Positions 1-11,315 of a DNA stretch of 64,000 nt are shown piece after piece. The notes beneath the pieces were generated by a model. That model saw only the letters and a program-made list of their open reading frames with translations, was not told where the DNA came from and ran no database searches. Location of the stretch: NCBI RefSeq assembly GCF_018812025.1, contig NC_063062.1:40454340-40518339 (forward strand), read 5' to 3'. The position numbers and the translations under genes were made by a program. The stretch comes from Megalobrama amblycephala. Taxonomy: Eukaryota > Chordata > Actinopteri > Cypriniformes > Xenocyprididae. Positions within the stretch are counted from its first letter, which is position 1. Every line of letters starts with the position of its first letter.

Positions 1-3000
1 CGTGTGCTGGTGGAAGCCCAGCCCTTCAAAGGTGTTCCTCTTCGCATCTTTAATCCTGGAAATACAGCTGTAACTATTAGGAGGGGGGCTATCGCGGGTT
101 TCCTCCAACCGGCTGAGGCCTTGGAACCTGCCAATACTACAGCCAGTGCCCAAATGTCGGGCCAACCTACCATTCCCCAGCATTTGCAAGAGCTTTTATG
201 AACAGAGTGCAAATGAACTTAACCCAGACGAACAGCTCCAGCTGTCCCAATTGTTGCGCACCTATGACAGTCTATTTTCGACTGGACCCGGTGATTTGGG
301 CCAAACGAGCCTGGTGCAACATGATATCATGACTCAGTCAGGAGCTGCTGTCAAGCAACCTCCACGTCGGATGGCACGAGAAAAGCAGCAGGATGCTGAC
401 AAACAAGTAAAGCAGAGCCTGGAGGTTGGTTTGGTCCGTCGCAGCCATAGCAGCTGGGCCTCACCCATAGTGATGTTAAAAGGATGGCACTTACCATCTC
501 TGTGTGGATTATCGTGCTTTAAATGACTGTACCATCAAGGATCCGTACCCATTGCCCCAGATCCAGGACACACTTGACACCCTCTCCACTGCTAAATGGT
601 TTAGCACATTAGATCTCGCCTCAGGTAGCCTTCTGTACCAGGAATGGGCTGTTTGAATGGAACGTCATGCTTTTTGGATTGTATAACGCTCCTGCAACCT
701 TCCAGAGGCTAATGGACCGGGTGTTAGCTGGCCTTCAGTGGGAGACATGCCTCGTGTACTTGGATGACATAATTGTGCTGGGTCGAGATGTGCTGGAGAT
801 GCTGCATCTTCTGGGTCAAGTTTTTGATAGGTTGCAGTATGCTAATTTAAAACTGAAGCCTGAAAAATGCTGTCTCTTTCACCGCCAAGTAACTTACCTG
901 GGTCACATTGTCTCTGAACAGGGAGTAACCACAGACCCTGCTAAGATACAAAAAATACAGGAGTGGCCTACACCCACATCTGTCCAGGAGGTTCGTCAAT
1001 TCCTTGGTCTGGCGTCCTATTATCGAAGATTTGTAAAAGATTTCGCCACGATAGCTGAGCCACTCCCTGCCCTGACCAAGAAATATGCCCATTTCCAGTG
1101 GACTGAAGAATGTCAAAAGGCTTTTGATAAGCTTAAACAACTACTAACTACCACACCAGTCCTGAGTTACCCATTGGATGAGGGAGAAATGATGCTGGAC
1201 ACTGATGCCAGTGATGTTGGCATTGGCACCGTCCTATCTCAAGTACAGCAAGGGAGGGAGTGTGTATTAGCATATGGAAGCCGTAAGTTGTCCAAAACCG
1301 AACAGAATTATTGTACTACACGACGGGAGCTACTGGCCGTGGTGGAATTCGTCTCACATTTCTGACAGCACCTCCTGGGACGTAATTTTACTGTACGTTC
1401 TGATCACAGCAGTCTTCGTTGGCTCACCAAGATGAGGGAACCAGAAGGTCAGCTCGCCAGGTGGTTGGAGAGGCTTGGGGAGTATGATTTTGAGATCATT
1501 CACCGCCCTGGTTGGTTCCACAGTAATGCAGATAGCCTCTCTAGACAGTCGTGCCATCAGTCCTGACCTTCCAAGCCTCGCTTCTCAACCCAAGCACCTT
1601 TGTCACCAAGCTGTGCAGTGTAGTTTGGACTCTGTTGTCAGCAAGGAGCTGCAGAGTCCAGTGGGGGTAACCTGTGAAAAGATCTGTGTGACTAAGACTA
1701 ATGAGGACATATTTTTTTGTGGCTGGTCCCCAGAGGAACTACAGGAGGCTCAAAAGACTGATCCAGACATCGCGCCTATCAGGGCGTGGATAGAGACTAG
1801 TGGAGAGCGGCCAACATGGGCTACTATTGCCCCTTACAGTCCAGCCACAAAAACATATTGGAGCCAGTGGAGGCGGCTCTACATCCGAGATGGCGTTTTG
1901 GTCAGGTGGTTCTATTGCCTGGATGATGTCCAGTTTTACCCACAAATAGTGTTAACCCGTGTTTACCAGCCTGCAGTCATGATGCAGATGCATGACGGAC
2001 CGATCGGCGGACATTTTGGAGTCGAGCACACAGTGGCATGGCTCCAGACTCGATACTACTGGTATCGGATGAGAGAGGATGTCGCCCTCTGGTGTCAAAC
2101 CTGTTTAAGTTGTTCGTCCATGGCTAGGCCCCGTAAGACACCACAGGCTCCTATGGGAAGCGTCAGAGTAGGAGCCCCTATGGAACGTGTTGCACTGGAC
2201 ATTATGGGGCTACTGAATGAGACGGAGCGACAGAAGTCTTATGTACTAGTGATACAGGACTCCTTCACAAAATGGGTGGAAGCCTTTCCCCTGGCTAATG
2301 ATAAAGCTGAAACCGTGGCTGAAGTTCTTGCTTCAGAGTGGGTGTGTCGTTATGGGGCACCACAGGTATTGCACAGCGACCAAGGGTGAAATTTTGAGTC
2401 TGAACTGTTTCAGAAAATGTGCTCGCTGTTTGGCATTGAAAAGACACGCACCGCACCATTTCGGCCACAGTCAGATGGCCAGGTGGAACGATTCAATTCC
2501 ACTCTAAAACAGATCTGGGCAACAACAGCTGAACGCTGCCACTGGGATTGGGATCTTATGATTCCTTATGGAGTTATGGCCTACAGAGCAACCAAGCACA
2601 GTGCTACTCACCTCACCCCTAATTATATGATGTTTGGACGGGAGGTGAGTGAACCAGTGGACCTGGTAGCCGGTTTACCCCCTCACTCTGACGTAGTTTC
2701 TACTGCCCCTGAGTATGTCCTACACCTCCGACAACGCCTTGAGCTGGCACATCAGGTTGCCAGAGATGTGCTTGGTGAGTCAGTGGAACGTGCAAAGAAA
2801 CAGTATGACAAGAGTTGCTGCCGCACACGGTTCGAAGTCAGAGATGCTGTGTGGTACCTCATTAAGGGCACACAGAGGGCCAAGAACAAAATCAGGAAAT
2901 TCCTTCCATCATACGAGGGGCCATTCTTCATCCTGGGACAGCTGGATGATCTGGTGTATCGCATACAAAAGGGGCCAAAGACTAAAGCAAAGGTAGTTCA

Positions 3001-3124
3001 TCATGATCAATTGAAACCCTATCATAGTCGCGAACCCCTGGACAACACTTGGGCTATGGAGCTGGCCGGGACCTGGGCACCGGTTGAGGTGCCATGGATA
3101 TTTTGTTTTGAATTGTTCTTATAG
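1..3124 (+). pseudogene. Gypsy-type pol relic (RT - RNase H - integrase)
   Basis: Reading frames 1, 2, 3, 1 and 2 follow each other along the relic. Frame 1 (to 201) and frame 2 (to about 480) carry the region before RT. A one-base shift near 478-483 moves to frame 3, which holds the LDLASG motif at 609-626. Sequence is then missing before frame 1 resumes with the catalytic YLDD box at 757-768. RNase H shows TDAS near 1200. A TGA at 1363-1365 breaks it, and frame 1 ends at 1564-1566. Integrase lies in frame 2: an HHCC zinc-finger region near 1980-2120, the core with ALDIMG and HSDQG, then a TGA at 2387-2389. The frame is open again to a stop at 3122-3124. Both TGA codons are explainable as CGA to TGA decay. 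No functional product is possible. Confidence 0.9.
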
Positions 3125-3272
3125 GCTCTGGTCGCCTAGGTGGTGTAAATGACTAACTAAAGACTTGAACTGTACAAGATGGACTGCCCGAACCCCATGC
3201 ATGGACTTTTAATGTAAAATGTGCATGTTAAAACAAATGCTGGAGTGGCATTAAGTTAAACAATTGCCATCC

Positions 3273-3283
3273 AGAGTGGGGGT
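3273..3283 (+). other. Polypurine tract of the Gypsy element
   Basis: A purine-rich run, AGAGTGGGGGT, ends two bases before the LTR start. This is where plus-strand DNA synthesis is primed in LTR elements. Placement is from sequence and position only. Confidence 0.7.
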
Positions 3284-3285
3284 AG

Positions 3286-3609
3286 TGTTGTAAAACGGTG
3301 CGGGCCCTTTAATAGCAGTTTTCGGTTTCATTTTGGAGAGAAGAGGGAGAGGGCAGGAAGAACGTGTTGTTGCAACCGGAGCACTGTTATGTGGCTGTAT
3401 TGTTGATCGCCGTTCAACTTTAAAAACAATAAATCTTCAGACCAAATCAAGTTGTAATTTGTTTACTCACTATAGCCGCTGAACAAAGGGAAAGGGAGTT
3501 AACCCCGAAGTTTAAATAGAAAAGCTACTTCGGCCCTGGAGCAGTGAAAGTCTCCCCTGTCATCCCCGACCACGATCAGGGACAGAGCAGGAACGGTTAA
3601 CATACAACA
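3286..3609 (+). repeat. 3' LTR of the Gypsy element
   Basis: The 324-bp LTR begins TGTTGTA and ends TACAACA, a perfect 7-bp terminal inverted repeat with canonical TG/CA ends. A polyadenylation signal AATAAA is at 3428-3433. The 5' LTR is outside the window, so LTR divergence and the target-site duplication cannot be assessed; the 3' flank begins GTCAA. Confidence 0.8.
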
Positions 3610-3666
3610 GTCAACACAACCCCATGTTGTTTTCCCTACATGTAATTAGTGTCTGTTCACTGTTAA

Positions 3667-5609
3667 CCCTCTGGAGTCTGAGGCTGATTTGGGGCCTGGA
3701 GAAGTTTTGACATGCCCTGACATTTGTGTTTTTTTCAGTTGTTCATAAACACATTAATGACACAAGTGTCATTACACTGTATTCAGCACAAACTAGGCTA
3801 TCATAATATGTGAGGAACATGTATGTACATGTTTGTGTTTTTGAAGGAATAACATTGATGCATGGTTATTGAAAAAACAAAAAACTTAAGTCACTGAAAT
3901 AAGGCCAAAAAAAGTATATTAAATCTGTGTTCACAAGACTTCTGGGTATTGGAGGTTGTAGACTAGAGTTTTTACTTCAGAATTATGTAAAAATTATGCT
4001 GCCTACTCCTTCATTTAAAACAATATATTGATTTAGTTTTTGTAAGACACTTTTTGTCAAGAAACACAGTATGTGTGGAGGCATGAATCATCATGAATAA
4101 TGGGTCATTTACACCTGAGAATACAAAAGAATCACATAATAATGACCTGAAATGACTTGCATATTAATGAGGCCTTTCAATCAGGTAGGCTGTGAAAAAA
4201 CCCTCTGTAATCATGTCTCAGCTCAATTTAAAATAATGGTATTTTATTATATTCTTTAAAATATTATGTATTTCTGTGATGCAAAGTGTCTGAACAATTA
4301 TAAAAATAATAATAATAATAATCCTTACATTTACATAGCGCTTTTCTGGACACTCAAAGCACTTTACATATTGAAGGGGGAATCTCCTCAACCACCACCA
4401 ATGTGCAGCATCCACCTGGATGATGCGACGGCAGCCATATTGTGCCAGTACGCCCACCACACACCAGCTTATTGGTAGAGAGGAGACAGAATGATGAAGC
4501 CAATCAGTGTATAGGGATGATTAGGAGGCCATGATCGACAGAGGCCAATGGGCAAGTTTGGCCAGGATGTCGGGGTTACACCCCTACTCTTTTCGAAGGA
4601 CATCCTGGGATTTTTAATGACCACAGAGAGTCAGGACCTTAGAGAGTCAGGTTTAACGTCTCATCCGAAGGACGGTGCTTTTTGTCAGTATAGTGTCCCC
4701 ATCACTATACTGGGGTGTTAGGACCCACACAGACCACAGGGTGAGCACCCCCTGCTGGCCTCACTAACACCTCTTCCAGCAGCAACCTAGTTTTCCCAGG
4801 TCTCCCATCCAGGTACTAACCAGGCTCAGCCCTGCTTAGCTTCAGTGGGCAACCAGTCTTGGGCTACAGGGTGATATGGCTGCTATATGTTATGTTACCT
4901 CTATGGCATTTCATATAGGCTTTTAGCTTAAAAGCATGCACATTTGGGGAAATATTGATGGATTCTTATATGTTTATGTCAATTTTCTATACAGACTAGT
5001 AATATTTATTCTATATTTATTGTCATCAATATGAGTGCTGGATACTGTGTTTTCAATTCATACTCACAGCCGGAGGGCGCTCTGTGCACATTTAGGCCAC
5101 AAATCCATATAAAGAAGAACAAGGACCAGGAACTAACGGCATGTCTTCTAGAGATCGCTAACCATGGCTTTAACATCCAGATAAACACTTTTCAAGACAA
5201 TAAATACACGATTGACAGGATGAATGCATGCATTGCCTCAGTATTTGCCTCTGAATAGCGCTGGCTCCGTAGGCGTGGCCGCATTAGTGGATAATGAGCT
5301 GAATCACGGACTTCTGACATGGCTCTCTTTTCATACAGATTACATAAACACAGAATGTTTGTTTTGGGTTTGACTTGCACGATTTAAAACCTGACATTTC
5401 AACGTTTTTTTAGATAGACGTCTCATTTTTTTGTGATTAGTATTCATTAAGTTACTGTTCATTTTCTGAGAACTATCAGATTGGACTTTGTTCAGAGGGA
5501 GACGAGAGATCACGCATCACGTTAGTGTTCTTTATTTTACAAAAAGCACAACATTTTGTTTTTAATCTGAGTTTAATCGTGGTGGTATCGCTGGCGATAC
5601 CTCAGAGTG
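3667..5609. mobile_element. TTAA-bounded non-autonomous DNA element (piggyBac-like), host of a SINE3
   Basis: TTAA stands at 3663-3666 and at 5610-5613. The left end reads CCCTCTGGAGTCTGAGG, and the right end, reverse-complemented, begins CACTCTGAGG, so the termini are imperfectly inverted. TTAA target duplication with a CCC-type end is the piggyBac hallmark. No transposase is present. The interior is AT-rich, and a SINE3 is inserted at 4308-4884. Superfamily assignment is inferred from ends only. Confidence 0.55.
4308..4884 (-). mobile_element. SINE3-type retroposon with 5S rRNA-derived head
   Basis: Read on the minus strand, the element starts with a 5S rRNA-like head. The AAGCTAAGCAGGG and CCTGGTTAGTACCTGGATGG blocks (rc of about 4803-4845) correspond to the 5S internal promoter (box A, intermediate element, box C). 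A ~450-bp body follows, then a tail with an ATT trinucleotide run (rc of 4308-4322). This matches the known zebrafish SINE3 class, which uses a 5S rather than a tRNA promoter and a CR1/L2-like tail. It has no coding capacity. The head ends near 4884 and the 5' few bases may be missing. Confidence 0.85.
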
Positions 5610-5765
5610 TTAATATATTCTTAATGTAAAACCCTGATGCACATTTCCAACCTTTAAAGCAATCTTGCAAATAAAGAAACACTGAGAACTATGATCATTT
5701 CATCTTCTACTGTCACTGAAGTTGGCAGCTTGAAAATGTTTTATCTTTGTTGTTGTGAGAAAGTC

Positions 5766-6062
5766 TCAGGTTATGTATGTAACCATGGTTCCCTGAGAGG
5801 GAACAACATGCTGCGTCAAGCACTTTGGGAATGCCCCTGCATGATTGCGTCGTGAAGCACATGTGAAATCAGTCCAATGGCATGATGGAACATCACAGGC
5901 GGGTGACATCATGACCAGGAAACTATAAAGCACACCTGAACCAAACAGTGTTAGCTTCTGAAGAGTCAAAGTAAATCACAGGCATGCTGGGAGTATGGCA
6001 ACGTGACGCAACGTCTCATTCCCTCTCAGGAAACCATGGTTACATACGTAACCTGAGACGTT
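5766..6062. repeat. Palindromic dispersed repeat with ~40-bp inverted arms
   Basis: The block at 5766-5803 (with GTAACCATGGTTCCCTGAG) recurs as its reverse complement at about 6015-6057, with ~210 bp between the arms. Smaller palindromes (AACCATGGTT; CCCTTTCAAGGG) lie inside. The ORFs here are short and unconvincing. Sequence up to about 6565 (6190-6565, ending GGTGAACTAAACCTTTA) looks like the end of a further MITE-type repeat. The family was not identified. Confidence 0.6.
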
Positions 6063-6565
6063 CCCTTTCAAGGGAACTTGCGCTGCGTCATGCGCTTTGG
6101 GAACAAAATACCCACACTGCCAGCGTGTCGAATCAACAGATCGGAGCGCCAAAGTCATGTGATTTCAGCAGTTTGGCAGTTTGACACGTGATCCGAATCA
6201 TGATTCGACACGCTGATTCATAACGCTCCGAAGCTTCCTGAAGCAGTGTTTTGAAATCGGCCATCACTATATAAGCCGTTATTTTGGGGTTTTTTGGCGG
6301 ACCACAAATATTCTTGTCGCTTTATAATATTAATATTGAACCACTGTACTCACATAAACTGATTTAAATATGTTTTTAGTACATTAATGGATCTTGAGAG
6401 AGGAAATTGCTGGCTATGCAGGCCGCGCTGAGCCATCAGATTTAATCAAAAATAACTTAATTTGTGTTCCGAAATTGAACAAAGGTCTTACAGGTGTGAA
6501 ACGGCATGAGGGTGAGTAATAAATGACATAATTTTCTTTTTTGGGTGAACTAAACCTTTAAGTTA

Positions 6566-7578
6566 CATCAAATGTACTTTGAATTAGGCATTAAAGTACA
6601 AAACCTTATGTAATAATAGTTTGTACTCCTCATTTGCACAAGCATAGCCAAAAGCATAACTTTTACAAAAATTCCAAACCCAGTGAACACAATCACCGGA
6701 GGGTGTAATAATGTGAGTCACAAGCATAATTTGCATATTGCAGTAACATAAATCAAATCGACAACAGCTTTATGTAACCTTTCCTGCTGTTAAACAAATC
6801 ATATTTTGTAACTTTTTATTTAGCCAAATGTGTTGCTTGATTCTTATTTTTAGATTGAACTATAAGTGCCCCAAAACACATAATAGTTTACAGTGATTTT
6901 TATAGTCAATTGGAGTTTACTGGAAATCCTTCCTTTCAAAGATGAGCTGCATATGCATGAAGAGCACAAAGAAAGAACAGCATTACATTCTGATCCTGGA
7001 TGTTGCCTTTCATGCTTTTCACTCATAACCTTGTGAGAATTCTGCTGACTGAGCAAAGCATTTGATAATCCAAAATCACAGGTCTGCCCTCCAGTTGGAA
7101 CAGGTTTAATTGAGATTTCACAACACGCTATAAATTACACAACTGTCAGACTACTTCTTGTTATCATGTTACAACATGAGCTGTACTACTCAATACATCG
7201 TTAACAACAAGGAGACACAACCTTGAAAAGATGTAACAATACCATTGTTTCTGTCAACTGTAGAAAAAAAGTAGTAAATGCACGCTGTAGTAGATTAACA
7301 TAGATGACTGGAATTTTAAACATTCAAACATGGATTTTTGTTTAATTATTATGCTTAAACATTGAATGGTTGATGCATAATCCTAGGTTGGTTTGAAAAA
7401 CTGCAGTTATTATTTTTGCATTATCTTTGTTTTTATATTCTAACTTGCTAACCTGGAGCTCAACTGCTCAAAATATTGGATTTATGCATTAGGCCTTGCA
7501 AGATAAAAGCAGCCTACTGGACTGACAATGTTTATCATTAACTGCTCTTGATTAGGTTCATTTAGTAGTTTACTACAC
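6566..7578. other. Gene-free stretch, nothing recognised
   Basis: AT-rich sequence with no convincing coding frame, tandem array or repeat termini. Confidence 0.5.
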
Positions 7579-8048
7579 TTAAAGGTGCTCTAGAATCAAA
7601 AATTGAATTTATCTTGGCATAGTTAAATAACAAGAGTTCAGTACATGGAAAAGACATACATTGAGTTTCAAACCCCATTGCTTCCTCCTTCTTATATAAA
7701 TCTCATTTGTTTAAAAGATTTCCGGAAAACACGCGGATCTCAACATAACACCGACTGTTACGTAACAGTCGGGATCATTAATATGTATGACCCCAATATT
7801 TGCATATGCCAGCCCATGTTCAAGGCATTAGACAAGGAAAGGCAGTATTAACGTCTGGATCTGTGCACAAGTCTGCGTATGGGGAATGAATACAATCACG
7901 CCGTGCAACGACAGGGAACAACAAAACATATCATGGGCGCGAGGGGGGCCCAGAGGATATGTGAGGGGCCAAGGCCGTCGAACCCTAAGTACAGGAGCAA
8001 GAAATCCCCTGAGGAGGCGTGGCGATGGAGCTCGAGGAGGCCGTCGTA

Positions 8049-8717
8049 TCACACCGAGAGGACCCGAGCATGTAAGGTCGGGATGTCCAAGTTGTAAAAC
8101 CTGACAAAAGTGGACGGCGAGGACCAGCCGGCCGTGTCACAGATGTCTTTGAGAGAAATACCACTAGACCACGCCCAGGATGAGGCCATGCCTCTAGTGG
8201 AGTGGGCTCTTACTCTTATGGGGCAGTCCAGGCCCATAGAGGAGTAGCATAGAGCGATTGCGTCAACTATCCAACGCGAGAGGCGTTGCTTTGAGACCGG
8301 GGACCCCTTGGTGCGGCCTCCAAAGCAGACAAAAAGCTGGTCCGACTGCCTGAACGGTTCGGAACGCTCAATATAGATTCTCAATGCCCTGACGGGGCAG
8401 AGCAAATGCACCTCTCGCTCATCCAGAGAAGGAGGTAGCGCCGAGAGGGAAATTACCTGTGCTCTGAACGGGGTTGAGAGCACCTTGGGGACATAGCCAT
8501 GCCTGGGTTTCAGAACGACTTTAGAGTCGTTGGGCCCGAATTCAAGGCATGCAGGGCTCACAGAGAGGGCCTGCAGGTCGCCGAAGCGCTTAACCGATGC
8601 CAGTGCGAGTAGCAGAGCGGTTTTGAGCGTCAAGGGCCGGAGATCAGCTGACTGCAGCAGCTCAAAGGGCGGGCCCTTGAGGGCTGCAAGGACAGTGGAG
8701 AGGTCCCAAGAGGGAAG
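8049..8717 (-). pseudogene. C-terminal part of a DIRS-type tyrosine recombinase
   Basis: The frame is open from the deletion junction near 8717 down to a TGA at 8049-8051, about 220 codons. It contains the HSTRG box (the H-x-x-R signature), a following Trp (DTAGWSS) and the candidate nucleophile in FYNLD. These are the C-terminal catalytic positions of the tyrosine recombinase family. The N-terminal DNA-binding half and the first catalytic arginine region are deleted, and the frame is not joined to gag. It cannot make an active integrase as it stands. Confidence 0.75.
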
Positions 8718-9426
8718 TGTGTAGAGCTGACGCAGCTTGCCCTGCTGAGGAGTACGCTCGGCCAGCGATGGCGGAGGTTGTACGGCAGGGCTTGGAGGGA
8801 AGGGTCCTCTTGCTCTTCCAGCCCATGGCCGCGGGCGGGCAGAGGTGAGCGGCCACGGCCTCGTCTAGCGGCGGCAACTGCTCGTAGCCCTTCTGCTGTG
8901 AGCCGTCAACCGAGGTGAGAGCCGCGGGTGAAGAGGTGCGAAGGCGGGCGGAGTAGGGAGCGCGCCACGACTTCGTCAGCTCCGCGTGTACCTCAGGGAA
9001 GAAGGGCGCAGATCGCTGGCGAGGGGTCTGGCGGGGCCCCGGCAGAAACCACTCATCTAGCCTACTGCGCGTCGGCTCTTCAGGTGTAGCCCATTCCAGG
9101 TCGAGCTTCTCGACGGCCTTGGAGAGGACGCGGAGTAATTCGGTGTCCATTCCTGGCCTGGAGTCAATGGGCTCCAGTGACGGTAGGGGGGCGGGCCCCT
9201 CCTCGCCGGCCCACTCCTCCGGTTCAGATGCAGCGAGCGACATGGAGTCGTCGAGCTGCTCATCCTCCGAGCCGCCAAAGGAGACGAGGTCACTCGCATC
9301 CGCTGAGGGACGCTGCTCCGGGCGTGCGAAGAGGACGGGGGACGGCTCTCTCGCGGGAGAGGGAGAGGTAGGCGGGCGCTGGGCCGGCATAAGCTCCCCC
9401 AACTCCGGGCGCTGAGCTCCTCTGCC
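8662..9426 (-). pseudogene. DIRS-type gag-like segment, continuation
   Basis: This segment is in the same frame as the zinc-finger fragment and open for about 250 codons. It is rich in Ser, Pro, Glu and Arg in its first half and ends in an Ala-rich stretch. It resembles the gag-like ORF common in teleost DIRS copies. Around 8715-8725 the sequence jumps into recombinase sequence but in the wrong frame, so the last ~20 codons are out of frame with the true downstream coding sequence. There is no real ATG for this part alone. Confidence 0.65.
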
Positions 9427-9663
9427 TCACTGTCTCTTCCTGGCCGGCTCGCGGGAGGAAGAAGACGGGAAGGCGGAGCCGCTTTCAGTGAAGAAAGCGA
9501 TCCTAGCGCGGAGAGAAGCGAGATTCATGCACTCGCAGTGCGGGCATGAAGTCTCGGTGAGTGCGGCTTCCGCGTGGGACTTGCCCAGACATCCGACGCA
9601 CTCACCATGGCCGTCATCGTCCTGCAGAGGGGCTCTGCAGGTGCCACAAGCGTGGCGCGGCAT
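9427..9663 (-). pseudogene. DIRS-type gag N-terminal fragment with Cys/His cluster
   Basis: A genuine ATG (rc of 9661-9663) opens a 78-codon frame. Residues 5-50 hold paired cysteines and histidines (HACGTC, ECVGC, CPHCEC), suggesting a zinc-binding fold. A TGA at 9427-9429 interrupts it. The same frame continues beyond the stop into the next entry, so these are one former gene split by a nonsense change. Confidence 0.65.
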
Positions 9664-10588
9664 TTAAAACAACGCCGCCGCCGTAAAAACGGCGCTTGGG
9701 TGGGCTCTTTTAGAGCGGTAAAGACCGCGGAAGAAGCTCTTAAGCAGCGGCGGAAGAATCCGCTTGAAGGCGCTTACAAAACTCGCCGGATGGCAGCAGG
9801 AGATTCGCTGAGAGCGAAACTGGAAGCTCGCGGCGGGCGGTCGAGAGCGACGCTCTGGGCGGCAGTCTGCGGCGGCGCCGGTGGGAGCAGGCGGCGGTCT
9901 TCAGCTGTCTTCTGCGAAGCCTCTTCTACGGTGGAGAGCTCGTTCCAGCGGCGAAGGCGATCAGCAAGGATCCAGCGAAGCGTAGTCGTCGCTGAAGGAG
10001 AGAGAACTGAATCCCATGGCGAAACACCGGCTTATATAGCCATAAGCCACGCTCGTTTTGGCGGGCTTGTTGGCACGCTGTTTCGCCATAGGCTTGCGCG
10101 ACTACGCCGCGCCGTCATTGGTTCAAAGAGTTTCATTCCTTTGAGCCAATAGACGTGCAGTTACACTGCGCTATTGAAAAAGGCTTCAGCGAGGAGGAAA
10201 AAGGAGCTTTTCCCCATACGCAGTATGAGTGAGAGTATCGAAAGGGAACTGACATGATCCATTTTTAGTGATATTTGTAAATTGTCTTTCTAAATGTTTC
10301 ATTAGCATGTTGCTAATGTACTATTAAATGTGGTTAAAGTTACCATCGTTTCTTACTGTAGAACGGAGGTAAGAGAGCCGTCGCTATTTTAATTTTTAAA
10401 CATGTGCAGTGTGTATAATTCATAAACACAACTTCATTCTTCATAAATCTCTCCAACAGTGTAGCATTAGCCGTTAGCCACGGAGCATATTACATCTTGT
10501 GAAAAAGCATTCTTGGGCACCTTTAAACAAAATGTTAAAGAAAAAAATAGAAGCTACAGCTCCTTGTGATTGCAGGTATGCTTAAAAC

Positions 10589-10919
10589 CAGTGCTGGGTA
10601 GTGATTGATTACATGTAATCTGAATTACGTAATCAGATTACAACAATTAAACACTTGTATAATTATATGCAGTTACTACCCAAAACCTGACATGTAATGT
10701 TTAATGCACCATGTTGATGACATCAAAAAACTTTTTTTCCCCCGATTATTTTAGATAATATTATTCAAATTTATGTTTGAAACGAGTCATGTCAAAAGTA
10801 ATCAAAAAGTAGTCCGATTATATTACCTAAAATGTGCAATGTAATAGATTGTTAAAACTACAACTTTTATTGAATTCAGTAATGGACTACAATTTGTAAG
10901 TAATCTACCCAGCAGTGCT
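10589..10919. mobile_element. hAT-like MITE
   Basis: The left end CAGTGCTGGGTAG (10589-10601) is matched by the complement CTACCCAGCAGTGCT at the right end. The interior is about 330 bp, AT-rich, with several GATTAC/GTAATC half-palindromes. It is non-coding and resembles a widespread teleost MITE. Target duplication was not resolved. Confidence 0.65.
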
Positions 10920-11225
10920 TATAAGTAAAACTCTGACAGCAGGTTAGTTATGTTTTTATGCAGAGATTTTTATATTTTAAGACAACAAAATGCAAAGTAC
11001 TGGAAAAGTCACCTCAGATGTAAAATTGTAAAATGCTTTTAATCTTTCAACACTGATGCATAATGTGGCTTTAGACAAATTGTTTTGAAAATGCAAATGA
11101 TCCTATCTGTCGTAGCTTGAAATTTTGCCTTTGGGTTGCCAAGCTGAAATGAACCCATTATTAATTTTTAAATACCTTTTACCTAAAAGCGCCCTGAAGG
11201 CTGAACCACTCCCACCCGCTGAGAG

Positions 11226-11231
11226 TATAAA
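11226..11231 (+). promoter_or_regulatory. TATA box of the galectin gene
   Basis: TATAAA lies 85 bases before the start codon at 11316. A transcription start about 30 bases downstream (near 11257) would leave a ~60-base 5' leader. No CpG island is visible here, which suits a regulated, TATA-driven gene. Confidence 0.6.
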
Positions 11232-11315
11232 CCCAAAACCACCACCTGCAACGCTCATTCCGAATCTAGAATCCACCTGTGCATCAGCCCATCATCCTTC
11301 TGAGTGGCCGACAAC

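Larger units (their letters stand above)
1..3609 (+). mobile_element. Ty3/Gypsy-type LTR retrotransposon, 5'-truncated by the window edge, decayed
   Basis: The window opens inside the polyprotein of an LTR retroelement and runs to its 3' LTR. The order seen is a pre-RT segment, reverse transcriptase, RNase H, integrase, purine tract, LTR. RT before integrase is the Ty3/Gypsy (Metaviridae) order, not the Copia order. Gag and the 5' LTR lie outside the window. The copy carries frame changes, an RT-internal deletion and in-frame stops, so it is a fossil. The TG...CA ends of the LTR are intact. Confidence 0.9.
7871..10223 (-). mobile_element. Internally deleted DIRS-type tyrosine-recombinase retroelement
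   Basis: On the minus strand the order is a 5' region (10223-9664), a zinc-finger/gag-like ORF (9663 to about 8720) and the C-terminal half of a tyrosine recombinase (8717-8049). Reverse transcriptase and RNase H are absent, as are the end of gag and the recombinase N-terminus. The ends share an inverted 13-mer: CTGCGTATGGGGA at 7873-7885 against its complement at 10211-10223. Inverted rather than direct terminal repeats plus a tyrosine recombinase are features of DIRS elements. This copy is non-autonomous. Confidence 0.75.
7583..10522. mobile_element. TTAA-bounded DNA element, split by a DIRS-type insertion
   Basis: The left end at 7583 (AGGTGCTCTAGAAT after TTAA at 7579-7582) and the right end at 10522 (ATTCTTGGGCACCT before TTAA at 10523-10526) are inverted to one another. 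The left part (7583 to about 7870) and the right part (about 10245-10522) flank a DIRS-like element. The right part contains a run typical of a common cyprinid repeat (TTAGCATGTTGCTAATGT). No transposase is seen. Classification as piggyBac-type is inference from TTAA and the ends. Confidence 0.6.

Noticed and set aside
9574..10152. 192-codon plus-strand frame
   Set aside because: Antisense to the DIRS 5' region; Arg/Ala-rich with no recognisable domain.
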